A DNA stretch of 64,000 nucleotides from Pandoraea terrigena (GCF_902459705.1 NZ_CABPRU010000015.1:1-64000); one strand, 5' to 3'; positions 50,761-59,672 are shown, counted from the stretch's first letter. Translations and numbers: made by a program. Notes: generated by a model from the letters alone, not told the origin.

Positions 50761-51939
50761 ATGCCCACCGATTACCACCACGGCGTACGCGTGCTCGAGT
50801 TGAACGACGGCACGCGTCCCATCCGTACCATTGAAACGGCCGTCATCGGCATGGTCTGCACCGCGGAAGATGCCGACGCGACCGAATATCCGCTCAACGT
50901 GCCGGTACTGAAAACCAACGTGCAAACCGCACTCGGTAAGGCCGGCACCAAGGGCACGCTAGCCGCGTCGCTCGATGCCATCGCCGACCAGGCCAACTGC
51001 GCCACCATCATCGTGCGCGTGGCCGAGGGCAAGACCCCGGAAGAGACCGTGAGTGCCATCATCGGCGGCACGACGCCTGACGGCAAATACACCGGCATGA
51101 AGGCGCTGCTTTCGGCAAAAAACAAGGTTGGCGTGCAACCCCGTATTCTCGGGGTCCCCGGCTTCGACAGCCTGGCCGTGTCGAGCGAGCTGACCAGCAT
51201 TGCTCAGAAGCTGCGCGCATTCCAGTACGCGGCGGCCTGGCAGTGCGCCACGAAAGAAGACGTGGTCGCGTACCGCGAGAATTTCGGTGCCCGCGAAACG
51301 ATGTTGATCTGGCCAGACTTCGTGAGCTGGGACACGACGGCCAACAACGAAGCCGCAGCCTATGCCGTCGCGCGCGCGCTTGGTATGCGCGCCAAGATCG
51401 ACAACGAGACCGGCTGGCACAAGACCCTGTCCAACGTCCCGGTGAACGGCGTGACCGGCATCTCGAAAGACGTGTTCTGGGACTTGCAAGACCCGTCGAC
51501 GGACGCCGGCTATCTGAACAGCCACGACGTCACCACGCTCATCAATCACCAGGGCTTTCGCTTTTGGGGCTCGCGCACCTGCTCGGCCGACAAGCTCTTC
51601 GCGTTCGAAAACTACACCCGCACCGCGCAGATTCTTGCCGACACGATGGCCGAGGCGCACTTCTGGACAGTAGACGGTCCGCTTAACCCGACGCTCGCCG
51701 TCGACATTATCAACGGCGTGAACGCGAAGATGCGCTCGATGGTCAAGGCCGGTTATCTGCTCGGCGGCAGTGCCTGGTTCGACGATACCGTCAACACCAA
51801 GGACACGCTCAAGGACGGTCAGTTGTACATCGACTACGACTACACACCCGTTCCCCCGCTGGAGAACCTCCAGTTCCGTCAGCGCATCACCGACCGCTAC
51901 CTGGTCGACTTCGCGGCCAAGGTTGCCCAAGCGGCCTAA
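50761..51939 (+). CDS. FI: Tail sheath protein (P2 gpFI)
   Basis: A 392-aa contractile sheath subunit: YHHGVRVLELNDGTRPIRTI, TAVIGMVCTAEDADATEYPL, QPRILGVPGFDSLAVSSEL, NHQGFRFWGSRTCSAD and ENLQFRQRITDRYLVDFA. The start follows the strong site GGAGGATCTG. First gene of the tail operon. Confidence 0.96.
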   Translation: MPTDYHHGVRVLELNDGTRPIRTIETAVIGMVCTAEDADATEYPLNVPVLKTNVQTALGKAGTKGTLAASLDAIADQANCATIIVRVAEGKTPEETVSAIIGGTTPDGKYTGMKALLSAKNKVGVQPRILGVPGFDSLAVSSELTSIAQKLRAFQYAAAWQCATKEDVVAYRENFGARETMLIWPDFVSWDTTANNEAAAYAVARALGMRAKIDNETGWHKTLSNVPVNGVTGISKDVFWDLQDPSTDAGYLNSHDVTTLINHQGFRFWGSRTCSADKLFAFENYTRTAQILADTMAEAHFWTVDGPLNPTLAVDIINGVNAKMRSMVKAGYLLGGSAWFDDTVNTKDTLKDGQLYIDYDYTPVPPLENLQFRQRITDRYLVDFAAKVAQAA

Positions 51940-51963
51940 TCGCCCCATCTCGAGGACACAAAA

Positions 51964-52476
51964 ATGGCATTGGCGAAAATTCTCAAGAACTTCAACGTCT
52001 TCCACAACGGCGAGAACTGGATGGGCAAGTGCACGGAATTCACCGTTCCGAAGCTCGCCCGCAAGGTCGAAGCAATCCGCGCTGGCGGCATGAATGGCGA
52101 GGTCGAAGTGGACCTGGGCATGGAGAAGATGGAATCCACGCAGACCTACGCTGGGCCGATGCGCCAGGTGTACGAGCAGTGGGGTATTTCCAAGATCGAC
52201 GGCGTCATGCTGCGCTTCGCTGGTTACATCGAAGACGACGACAGCGAAGGCGCCGGCGACGCAATCGAGGTCGTCCTGCGCGGCCGCTACAAGGAGATCG
52301 ACCCCGGCTCGGCGAAAGGCGGAGAGAAGAGCGAGTTCAAGCCGACCATGTCGGTCACTTACTTCAAGTACTCCGTCAACGGCCAGGTCGTGGTCGAGAT
52401 CGATCTCGTGAACTTTATCGAGATGGTGAACGGCGTCGACCGCCTCGCCGAGCAACGCAAGGCCCTCGGCTTGTAA
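51964..52476 (+). CDS. FII: Tail tube protein (P2 gpFII)
   Basis: A 170-aa tube subunit: KILKNFNVFHNGENWMGKCT, GGMNGEVEVDLGMEKMESTQ and MVNGVDRLAEQRKALGL. It forms the inner tube within the sheath. It follows FI by 24 bp. Confidence 0.96.
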   Translation: MALAKILKNFNVFHNGENWMGKCTEFTVPKLARKVEAIRAGGMNGEVEVDLGMEKMESTQTYAGPMRQVYEQWGISKIDGVMLRFAGYIEDDDSEGAGDAIEVVLRGRYKEIDPGSAKGGEKSEFKPTMSVTYFKYSVNGQVVVEIDLVNFIEMVNGVDRLAEQRKALGL

Positions 52477-52536
52477 CCCCTACGGCCGGCAGTGCGCCGG
52501 CCCCTTCTTCGCCCTACCCAATTCAGGAGCACCACC

Positions 52537-52854
52537 ATGAAAGAAGCCATCACCCTCGACACCCCCATCAAGCAAGGCAATACCGAGATCGCATCGGTGG
52601 AGATTCGTAAACCTGGCGCCGGCGAGCTGCGCGGCGTGAACCTCGTTGACCTGGCGCAGATGGACGTGTCGGCTCTCATCAAGGTGCTGCCGCGTATCAC
52701 CACTCCCACGCTCACCGAAGCCGACGTCGCCCGCATGGACATCGCGGATCTCACGCAGATCGGGATGAAGGTGACCGGTTTTTTGACGCCGAAGTCCGCG
52801 AAGCCGGATGCATACCAGGAGACGTCGACGACGCCTTCGCCGACGTTGCAGTGA
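52537..52854 (+). CDS. E: Tail assembly chaperone (P2 gpE)
   Basis: A 105-aa tail chaperone that helps assemble the tape measure: MKEAITLDTPIKQGNTEIAS, KPGAGELRGVNLVDLAQMDV, ALIKVLPRITTPTLTEADVA. The last codons pass over a slippery heptamer at 52779-52785. ATG at 52537 with AGGAG upstream. Confidence 0.93.
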   Translation: MKEAITLDTPIKQGNTEIASVEIRKPGAGELRGVNLVDLAQMDVSALIKVLPRITTPTLTEADVARMDIADLTQIGMKVTGFLTPKSAKPDAYQETSTTPSPTLQ

Positions 52855-52955
52855 TCTTCCATTTCCAGCCGTCAGCAATGGACGACTGGAGCCTCTCTGA
52901 CCTGGTGAAGTGGCGCGAGCGCGCCCGAGTACGTAGCGGAGCAAACGACGAATGA
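52537..52955 (+). CDS. Frameshift product E+E' (-1 ribosomal frameshift)
   Basis: The P2-type slippery heptamer T_TTT_TTG is at 52779-52785 in the E frame (ggT TTT TTG). After slipping back one base, translation goes on FFDAEVREAGCIPGDVDDAF, ADVAVIFHFQPSAMDDWSLS and DLVKWRERARVRSGANDE to a stop at 52953-52955, giving a 139-aa product. MDDWSLSDLVKWRERA is the conserved GpE' core. The stop overlaps the T start (ATGA). It has no start of its own. Confidence 0.88.
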
Positions 52956-55612
52956 GCGACTCAGGGCGCAAGCTGCAACTGGAGGTGCTCTGGAAGACCA
53001 TCGACCAGATCACCGGGCCGACGCGCAAGATTCTCGGCACCAACAAGGAGATGGCGCGTGGGCTGAAGGAGACCCGCGACCGGCTCAAGGAACTCGAGAA
53101 GACGCAAAAGCAAGTCGGCGAGTTTCGCGAGCTGCACAGCGGCCTGCGCAGTACCAGCACGGCAATGCGCGCTGCAGAAGACCGCGTCCAGCAGCTCGCC
53201 CGCCGCATTCAGGAAACGGAGAAGCCGACGCGCGCTATGACGCGCGAGTTCAATGCGGCCGTCGCGTCGTCTCGCGATCTGAAGAATCAGCACCAGCAGC
53301 AAACACAGCAGTTGCAGACGCTACGCGATCGCCTCTCGGCCGCCGGTGTCAGCACGCGTAACCTTGGCTCGCATGAGCGTGCCCTGCGCGGTGACATCGC
53401 GTCGGCCAACGCCGCAATGGTCACTCAGCGTGAGCGTCTGGCGCAGTTGCAGCGTCAGGAGGAGCGCATGGGCGTGGCGCGTGAGCGCCGCGACAAGCTG
53501 CGCTCGACTGCCGGCGCAATGGCGGGTGCAGGCGTCGGCGCGACCGCCGGCGGAGCCGTGCTCGGCATGCCGGTCAAGAGCGGCTTGCACGAATCGAAGA
53601 AGATGGCCAACGAGATGCTGCGCGTGCGCGCCCTCGGTCTGAGCGACAAGGAGACAAAGGAGGCGATTGGCTTCGCGCGGCAGATGAAGACGTACGGCAC
53701 CAGCCGCACCGAGAACACGGAACTCATGCGTGACGCGCTGACCGTGTTCGCCGACGCTCACCACGCCGAGATGGTCACGCCCATGCTGGCGAAGATGAAG
53801 TTCGCCAACAAGGCGCTGTACGGTGCGGAGAAAGGCGAAGAGAACGACAAGAAGTTCATGGACATGCTCAAGGTCATCGAAATGCGCGGTGGCCTGGCAA
53901 GCGAAGCCGAATTCTCCAAGCAGGCCAACATGGTGCAGAAGGTGCTCACGGCGACCGGCGGACGCGTGGGACCAGAAGAGTGGCTCAACCTCATCAAGAC
54001 CGGCGGCCTGGCTGCCAAGAGCATGAACTCTGACGCCTTCTACTACCAGCTCGAACCGCTGGTACAGGAGATGAGCGGCAATCGCGTGGGCACGGCGCTC
54101 ATGAGCGCATATTCCGGTCTGTACCAGGGCCGCACCACGAAGCGCGCCGCGCAGAACCTCGATGCGCTGGGCCTGATCGGCGACCGCTCCAAGGTGACGC
54201 CCGACAAGGCCGGCCAGCTTGCCCACATCAACCCTGGCGCCCTGAAAGGTTCCGATCTGTTCCGCGAAAACCAGTTCGAGTGGTTGGAGAAAGTGCTATT
54301 GCCGCAGCTCGCCTCCAAGGGCATCACGGAGAAGCAACAGGTGCTAGACGCCATCGGCAGCATCTTCTCGAACCGCACGGCGTCCAACCTCTTCTCGCAG
54401 ATGTACCTGCAGCGCGACCAGATCCGCAAGAACGAGAAGCTCAACCGGGGCGCCGCAGACATCAACACGCTCGACACGCTCGCGAAAGACAGCGCGACCG
54501 GCAAGGAACTCGAACTGCAGTCGCGAATTCACGACATGTGGCTCGAGATGGGCGACCGTGTGCTGCCCATGTATGCCAACGGCGTGGAAACGCTGTCGAC
54601 GGTCGTCAAGGGCCTGACCGGCTTTCTGGAGAATCACACGACCGTTGCCAAGGTTCTCATGGTTGTCATCGCGGGCGTCGCCGGTGCGCTGCTGCTCATC
54701 GGCCCCGCCATGCTGGCAATCGCGGCCATGCTCGGCCCCTTGGCAGTCATGCGTTTCATGATGCAGGCCGCAGGCATCCAGGGTGGCATTCTCGCCGGCG
54801 TCATGCGTGCGCTGGGCGCATCCATCCGGTTCGTCGGCACCTCACTCCTGTGGGTAGGTCGCGCCTTGCTCGCCAACCCGATCCTGCTCGCTGTGGCCGC
54901 CATCGCTGTGGCCGCCTACCTGATCTACACCCATTGGGACGCCGTGCGCGGCTTCTTAGCGGCGCTGTGGACGGACATCAAGAGCGCCTTCAGCGGCGGC
55001 CTAAGCGGCATCTCTGCGCTGATTCTCAACTGGTCACCATTGGGACTGTTCTACCAGGCATTCGCGGCGGTCATGAGCTGGTTCGGCGTGGCGCTGCCCG
55101 GCAAGTTCAGTGAGTTCGGCGCCAACATCGTGCAAGGGCTGGTCAACGGCATCACGTCGGCCACGTCTGCGGTCAAGGATGCCGTCATGGGGCTGGGCGA
55201 GCGAACCATTTCATGGTTCAAGGACAAGCTTGGCATTCACTCTCCCAGCCGGGTATTCGCCGAGCTGGGCGGCTTCACGATGGCCGGCCTCGAGCAGGGC
55301 ATAGTCAACGGCACAGATGGCCCGCTGTCGGCAGTCCAGCAGGTAGCAAAGCACATTGCCAGTGCCGGTGCGGGACTTGCGATCGCTGCCGGTAATCCGG
55401 CAATGGCTGGCAACGTCTTCGACACGCGCCCGCCCATCTCGGCGTCGGTTGCTCCGGCACCGGCCGCCGGCGGAAACACCTACGAGATCCACTTGCACGC
55501 CGCGCCCGGCATGAGCGAAGCGCAGCTCGTGCAGTTGCTCGAGCGCAAGCTGCAGGAGATCCAGCGCAAGGATGCGGCCCGCGCACGCTCACGCTTCACC
55601 GATCCAGACTGA
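52952..55612 (+). CDS. T: Tape measure protein (P2 gpT)
   Basis: An 886-aa tail length-determining protein. A long N-terminal coiled coil (about 15-180, rich in Glu/Lys/Gln) leads into a Gly/Ala segment (TAGAMAGAGVGATAGGAVLG), the conserved P2 TMP domain (about 200-520) and several hydrophobic segments (about 560-670, VLMVVIAGVAGALLLIGPAM). The C-terminal part has the SPSRVFAELGGFTMAGLEQG motif common to tape measures. It starts inside the stop of E'. Confidence 0.94.
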   Translation: MSDSGRKLQLEVLWKTIDQITGPTRKILGTNKEMARGLKETRDRLKELEKTQKQVGEFRELHSGLRSTSTAMRAAEDRVQQLARRIQETEKPTRAMTREFNAAVASSRDLKNQHQQQTQQLQTLRDRLSAAGVSTRNLGSHERALRGDIASANAAMVTQRERLAQLQRQEERMGVARERRDKLRSTAGAMAGAGVGATAGGAVLGMPVKSGLHESKKMANEMLRVRALGLSDKETKEAIGFARQMKTYGTSRTENTELMRDALTVFADAHHAEMVTPMLAKMKFANKALYGAEKGEENDKKFMDMLKVIEMRGGLASEAEFSKQANMVQKVLTATGGRVGPEEWLNLIKTGGLAAKSMNSDAFYYQLEPLVQEMSGNRVGTALMSAYSGLYQGRTTKRAAQNLDALGLIGDRSKVTPDKAGQLAHINPGALKGSDLFRENQFEWLEKVLLPQLASKGITEKQQVLDAIGSIFSNRTASNLFSQMYLQRDQIRKNEKLNRGAADINTLDTLAKDSATGKELELQSRIHDMWLEMGDRVLPMYANGVETLSTVVKGLTGFLENHTTVAKVLMVVIAGVAGALLLIGPAMLAIAAMLGPLAVMRFMMQAAGIQGGILAGVMRALGASIRFVGTSLLWVGRALLANPILLAVAAIAVAAYLIYTHWDAVRGFLAALWTDIKSAFSGGLSGISALILNWSPLGLFYQAFAAVMSWFGVALPGKFSEFGANIVQGLVNGITSATSAVKDAVMGLGERTISWFKDKLGIHSPSRVFAELGGFTMAGLEQGIVNGTDGPLSAVQQVAKHIASAGAGLAIAAGNPAMAGNVFDTRPPISASVAPAPAAGGNTYEIHLHAAPGMSEAQLVQLLERKLQEIQRKDAARARSRFTDPD

Positions 55613-55622
55613 GAGGTAGATC

Positions 55623-56156
55623 ATGATGATGGCTTACGGGCTGTTCGTGTTCACGTTGAACACGGTCGCCTACCAGGAGTTCACCCGCCAGATCAACTGG
55701 CGCTTCGCGGCAAACCCGCGTGTCGGCTTGCGGCCGGCGCGGCAGTTCATCGGTGTCGATGAAGACCCGATCACGCTGAAGGGGACACTGCTGCCCGAGC
55801 TGACCGGTGGGCGCATGTCGCTCAAGATGCTCGAGCTGCTCGGCTCCCAGGGCAAGGCGTGGCCGATGCTCGAGGGATCGGGCACCATCTATGGCATGTA
55901 CACGCTCGAGAGCCTGGAGACCACCAGTTCGCTGTTCTTCGACAACGGAGCCCCACGGCGCATCGAGTTCACGGCGACGTTCAAGCGCGCCGACAACTAC
56001 GACCTGCGCCTCATGGGACTCGCCACCAGCCTTCTGGGCGGGCTTGCCGGCAATCTATTGGGAAGCGCTGGTGGTCTGGTCGGCGGCGTTGTCGGTGGCC
56101 TGGGTGGCAACGTGGTTGGAGGCATTGCCGGCGACGTCGTAGGAAAGGTGCTGTGA
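55623..56156 (+). CDS. U: Tail protein U (P2 gpU)
   Basis: A 177-aa tail terminator: YGLFVFTLNTVAYQEFTRQI, NWRFAANPRVGLRPARQFIG and GSGTIYGMYTLESLETTSSL. The C-terminal 50 residues are Gly-rich (LGGLAGNLLGSAGGLVGGVV). Three in-frame ATGs occur at 55623, 55626 and 55629 behind GAGAGG; I used the first. Its stop overlaps D. Confidence 0.94.
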   Translation: MMMAYGLFVFTLNTVAYQEFTRQINWRFAANPRVGLRPARQFIGVDEDPITLKGTLLPELTGGRMSLKMLELLGSQGKAWPMLEGSGTIYGMYTLESLETTSSLFFDNGAPRRIEFTATFKRADNYDLRLMGLATSLLGGLAGNLLGSAGGLVGGVVGGLGGNVVGGIAGDVVGKVL

Positions 56157-57325
56157 TGGATCTCTTGGGCACGGCCACTGGCATGTTGGGCAAGGTCTTC
56201 GGCGCGCAGGACGATCTGGCGCCGGTGCCAATCTACCGTATCACCAAGGACGGTAAGGACATCACCGGCGCGTTCACCGGCCGGCTCATCAGCCTCACTC
56301 TGGAAGAGAACCGTGGCTTCACGGCCGACCAGCTCGACATCGAGCTGGACGACTCGGACGGTGCGCTGGAGCTGCCGTCGCGCGGCGCTAAGTTGGCGGT
56401 CGCGTTTGGCTGGCAACACGAGGGCCTGGTCGACAAAGGAAAGTTTGTTGTCGATGAGATTACGCACGAAGGCCCGCCGGACCGACTCATCATCCGCGCG
56501 CGCAGCGCGGACCTGCGATCTGGCCTCACCACGAAGCGAGAAACGTCCTATCACAACGTCTCCCTGCTCGACCTGGTGAACCTCATCGCACAGCGCCACA
56601 ACCTCGGCGCCATGATCGCGTCGGCCCTGGCGAACCAACTGCTCTCTCACATCGACCAAACCGGCGAGTCGGACGCGAGTTTCCTCACCAGAGTGTCGAA
56701 GATGTTTGACGCCATCGCGACGGTCAAAGCCGACAAGCTGCTGTTCACGAAAATCGGGCAATCGTTGACGGCATCCGGCAAACCACTCCGCCCGATGACC
56801 ATCACCAGACAGAGCGGAGACCGCCATCACTTCTCCGTTGTAGATCGCGAGTCGTTCGATTCCGTTGTCGCGTATTACCAGGACACGCGCGCGGCGAAGA
56901 AGGGGCAAGTGGTGGTCACGGCCGTAACCGAGAAGAGCACATCGACGTCGACGAACACCTCCGGCAACAAGAGCCAGAAGGGCAAGAGGAAAAAGCCAGA
57001 GGCTCCCGTTGTCGAACCAACCGGCAACACCAAGGAGTTGCGGCACACCTATGCCAGCAAGACGAACGCGATGCGCGCCGCGCGATCTGAGTGGCAACGC
57101 ATTCAGCGTGGGGTCGCGAGCTTCTCGATGACGCTGGCCCGGGGCGACGCTGGGCTGTTCCCCGAGGTTCCGGTGACGATTCGCGGAATCAAGCCGCAGA
57201 TCGATAGCACGGACTGGATACTCGCGAAGACACGCCACACGCTCGACGCACACGGTGGCTTCACGACGCAAATTGAGCTGGAAATCAAGGCGACCGAGGT
57301 ACCAGACGAGGCTGCCGATCCTTGA
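56156..57325 (+). CDS. D: Late control / baseplate hub protein (P2 gpD)
   Basis: A 389-aa hub protein: PIYRITKDGKDITGAFTGRL, LEENRGFTADQLDIELDDSD, SYHNVSLLDLVNLIAQRHNL and GESDASFLTRVSKMFDAIA. A low-complexity Ser/Thr/Lys linker lies at about 262-288 (TSTSTNTSGNKSQKGKRKKP). It is the last late gene, and leftward cargo genes start 31 bp beyond its end. Confidence 0.95.
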   Translation: MDLLGTATGMLGKVFGAQDDLAPVPIYRITKDGKDITGAFTGRLISLTLEENRGFTADQLDIELDDSDGALELPSRGAKLAVAFGWQHEGLVDKGKFVVDEITHEGPPDRLIIRARSADLRSGLTTKRETSYHNVSLLDLVNLIAQRHNLGAMIASALANQLLSHIDQTGESDASFLTRVSKMFDAIATVKADKLLFTKIGQSLTASGKPLRPMTITRQSGDRHHFSVVDRESFDSVVAYYQDTRAAKKGQVVVTAVTEKSTSTSTNTSGNKSQKGKRKKPEAPVVEPTGNTKELRHTYASKTNAMRAARSEWQRIQRGVASFSMTLARGDAGLFPEVPVTIRGIKPQIDSTDWILAKTRHTLDAHGGFTTQIELEIKATEVPDEAADP

Positions 57326-57356
57326 ATACACCACCGAACGGTCGGACGCGGAACGC

Positions 57357-58148
57357 CTATTTATCCCGCGCGCCAGTTGCCTTCTGGTTCCGTCGCTCCG
57401 CAGCTTCTTTTGCTCCTTCAGGGAGCGCACCGAACATCGCTGCAATTTGCTTCGGCGTTGAGAGCAACTCGCCGGCGAGCACGTTGATCAATTGAAACAA
57501 CTTTATCGCTATATCTCTGTCATCACGGAGATCCAACTCTCCAGGATGCACCGCATTGTTTCCATAGACCCGTACAATATCCATCACCATAATCAAGCGT
57601 GGGTCCACCTTGTCGGCATAGAGTTTTGCAATCGCTGCATCAATCGAAAGACCTTGGTATCCTAATTGTCCGCATAATTTTTGAAGACACAGTCGCAGTA
57701 ACGCTGCGGCACCTCGCGGCGATTTTTCAACAATAGCCCTGGCCTCGTTATAGTCGGCCTTGATATCGTCGGCTAGGTCTTCATTCGGCGGAGGACACGA
57801 AGATAGTTCCGGGTAGATCATGGCCTCCGCTACCCAGACAGCAATCCCATCGCAGCTTTCGCATTTGCTCAAGTTCAGCCCAGCGCCGTACCGAATCTCG
57901 CGCACACCCCGATTCTGGATAAATACCGCAATTGGGCCGATCTGCCGCAAGTGTAACGAATGACTATCTCCGACTTTCGGTCGCTCGGACAGCGTTCGAC
58001 CTGAAATGAGTGCCTGCGCGATATTGGCGAGCGAATCTTTGGCAGTCGAAAAAGCAAGACTTTCGTACCAAGTGTGTGCGGAAAACGCGCCGCAGTGAGG
58101 GCAGTTGAAGCGCGGGTTCGAAAATGAAGGTGGGGCGATCTGCGTCAA
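57357..58148 (-). CDS. DUF4145 protein with zinc knuckles
   Basis: A 263-aa protein. The N-terminus has paired CxxC motifs (FNCPHCGAFSAH, SKCESCDGIAVW), likely a zinc ribbon. The C-terminal half (about 135-235) is a helical DUF4145 domain, with EARAIVEKSPRGAAALLRLC and VRVYGNNAVHPGELDLRD. DUF4145 is grouped with HEPN-like folds and is found in defence and restriction contexts. It lies leftward between D and the repressor, a cargo position. Its role is unknown; a phage-exclusion function is possible. Confidence 0.8.
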   Translation of the reverse strand: MTQIAPPSFSNPRFNCPHCGAFSAHTWYESLAFSTAKDSLANIAQALISGRTLSERPKVGDSHSLHLRQIGPIAVFIQNRGVREIRYGAGLNLSKCESCDGIAVWVAEAMIYPELSSCPPPNEDLADDIKADYNEARAIVEKSPRGAAALLRLCLQKLCGQLGYQGLSIDAAIAKLYADKVDPRLIMVMDIVRVYGNNAVHPGELDLRDDRDIAIKLFQLINVLAGELLSTPKQIAAMFGALPEGAKEAAERRNQKATGARDK

Positions 58149-58180
58149 GGAACTACTCCTGAGAAAATTTCGCGTGGCGC

Positions 58181-58399
58181 TTAGTCAACGCGTACCGGAT
58201 ACCAGTTCGCACCGCGGCGCGCTTCCGATTCCCGACACTCTCTACCCTGCCGATTCGGCACGATGATTAAACTGCCAATTGAATAAGCGCGTCCCTCGTA
58301 GTGACATATCGGCGCATCGTTGGAAGGGGTGGTGATTGCAAACGCTAGCCAACCTATCGCAATGGAAATCGCGACCATAGCGATTGCCGCCCATTTCAT
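58181..58399 (-). CDS. Small membrane-anchored protein (DUF1496-like)
   Basis: A 72-aa protein: membrane anchor at residues 3-23 (WAAIAMVAISIAIGWLAFAI), then an exported part CHYEGRAYSIGSLIIVPNRQ and GRECRESEARRGANWYPV. The spacing C-x-Y-x-G-x-x-YS-x-GS with a later Cys and Trp is typical of small periplasmic proteins. GAAGGTGG precedes the Met at 58399; the frame stays open to 58648 and a longer product (155 aa, possible start 58468) cannot be excluded. Function unknown. Confidence 0.55.
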   Translation of the reverse strand: MKWAAIAMVAISIAIGWLAFAITTPSNDAPICHYEGRAYSIGSLIIVPNRQGRECRESEARRGANWYPVRVD

Positions 58400-58724
58400 C
58401 CACCTTCGCCCACGTGCAGGGCAGCCAGAGCACGTTGGGCTGCGTCGGACGAGTATGGCCCCGGTCATCGGGCCGTTCGCCGCATTGCGCAACGTACGTT
58501 GATCCACTTCGCCGTAGATGCTGGCTGCGAGCTCCGCAGCGGTCTGAAGACGTTGTCTCGCCTTCTCCTCGCCACTGGAGCGCACACCGACAGTTGATCG
58601 AGCTGCAATACTAACGTCGTGACCGGCGACGTTCCCGACGTCGCCCAAAAAAAAATCTGTTGCCTGACCATGCCTCGCTAAACCCCGAATTTGCGTGATA
58701 GGTCAGTCTGGTCGGTTACTGCTG
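58400..58724. other. Gap between small membrane gene and repressor
   Basis: Only the upstream extension of the leftward frame ending at 58181 is found here (QRLQTAAELAASIYGEVDQR), which could be the true N-terminal part of that protein. I see no other gene or strong terminator. Confidence 0.3.
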
Positions 58725-59144
58725 TTACTTCTTTTTATCGACGCCGACGACCTTTCGCGATTTGATCTTCACGTCACCCACTGTTTGATTTCCAATCGTG
58801 GCGCCGCCGAAATTCATCTGGTACTTGCTGCTGCTTGGTGCTGCGCCTGCCGTCAGTGCGGCAATGGCTGCGGCTTTCACTACATCCGGCGCATCGCGGT
58901 AGCGACGCACCAAATCCACTTCATCGGCGGAAAGCACTGAGGCATCCGGCCGCCCGGTAACGACAAAAAGCGCATCGACGCCGCTCTCAGAGAGATTAGC
59001 CAGGAAGCCGACATCGGGCGTCCGTTCGCCTTTTTCATAGAGAACCATCGTCTTTTCCGACACCCCCCCCAGCGCACCGAATGCCTTCAGGCTGAGAGCA
59101 AGGCGCTTTCTCTCGGCACGCAGCCGCTCACCAATACTTTCCAT
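58725..59144 (-). CDS. Prophage repressor, XRE-type HTH
   Basis: A 139-aa repressor candidate. The HTH is at about residues 6-60 (GERLRAERKRLALSLKAFGA, GGVSEKTMVLYEKGERTPD). Then LFVVTGRPDASVLSADEVDL and a C-terminal basic tail with NQTVGDVKIKSRKVVGV follow. It has no LexA/CI-type autoprotease motif, so SOS induction would need an anti-repressor. It is divergent from the early operon, and the 82-bp gap holds the promoter and inverted TACAAACC/GGTTTGTG elements. The Met at 59144 fits the domain start. Confidence 0.85.
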   Translation of the reverse strand: MESIGERLRAERKRLALSLKAFGALGGVSEKTMVLYEKGERTPDVGFLANLSESGVDALFVVTGRPDASVLSADEVDLVRRYRDAPDVVKAAAIAALTAGAAPSSSKYQMNFGGATIGNQTVGDVKIKSRKVVGVDKKK

Positions 59145-59159
59145 TTGGTGTGTTTTCTG

Positions 59160-59207
59160 TTGACGTACAAACCGAACGGTGTGTACTATTGGTTTGTGCA
59201 AGGTTAA
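59160..59207 (+). promoter_or_regulatory. Early promoter and operator region
   Basis: TTGACG (59160-59165), 18-bp spacer, TACTAT (59184-59189). The spacer holds ACAAACC, and GGTTTGT follows the -10, an inverted pair spanning the promoter core that would suit the repressor. GTGCAAGGTTAA at 59196-59207 matches elements at 33680 and 49699. Confidence 0.6.
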
Positions 59208-59226
59208 TCGTCCCAAGTATATCGCC

Positions 59227-59430
59227 ATGACCTCTGAAAAGAAGCCGCTACGCCGCGCCCCTCGCGGCGTTATGTCGGACAAGCCGCTCTACACCCGCCT
59301 CACTTCCAACGAGCGCGACGAAGTTCTGCGCGTTTCTGACGCGGAGCGCTGCTCGGCCTCAAGCATCGTGCGTCGCCTCGTCTTGCTCGGCCTCTCCGTC
59401 TATAAGGCGCAGGCCGGATCCCGTTCTTGA
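59227..59430 (+). CDS. Small DNA-binding protein (RHH-like), Cox position
   Basis: A 67-aa basic protein: MTSEKKPLRRAPRGVMSDKP, LYTRLTSNERDEVLRVSDAE, RCSASSIVRRLVLLGLSVYK. The second half fits a ribbon-helix-helix fold (beta strand, then two helices). As the first gene opposite the repressor it takes the place of P2 cox and may repress the repressor promoter and direct excision. The Met at 59272 is an alternative start. Confidence 0.68.
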   Translation: MTSEKKPLRRAPRGVMSDKPLYTRLTSNERDEVLRVSDAERCSASSIVRRLVLLGLSVYKAQAGSRS

Positions 59431-59452
59431 TCCGCTCCGAATGGAGGCCACC

Positions 59453-59644
59453 GTGTATCTAGATCCGAAAAGTGTCCGCGACAACCGAATGACGCTGCGG
59501 CTCAACGACGCAGAGCTGGCCATCATCACATCGATGGCGCAGTACCTCGGCGAACAGCCGGCCACGCTCGCCCGCCAGCTGCTGCTGCGCCAGGCGTCCG
59601 AAGCGTTTGGCCTGGCGAGCAATGTATCGCGCGACGCCGCGTAA
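59453..59644 (+). CDS. Small RHH-like protein
   Basis: A 63-aa protein: NRMTLRLNDAELAIITSMAQ, YLGEQPATLARQLLLRQASE. This again looks like a ribbon-helix-helix DNA-binding fold. I prefer the GTG at 59453 because GGAGG lies 5 bp before it; an ATG at 59441 would overlap that site. Early operon; function unknown. Confidence 0.62.
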   Translation: MYLDPKSVRDNRMTLRLNDAELAIITSMAQYLGEQPATLARQLLLRQASEAFGLASNVSRDAA

Positions 59645-59672
59645 TCGAAGTCGACGAAGAGCCGCTCATCAG

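Noticed and set aside
50959-52455. Leftward 498-aa open frame
   Set aside because: Antisense shadow of the sheath and tube genes.
55859-56155. N-terminal extension of gpD
   Set aside because: Overlaps gene U in another frame; the P2-like start at 56156 overlaps the U stop as expected.
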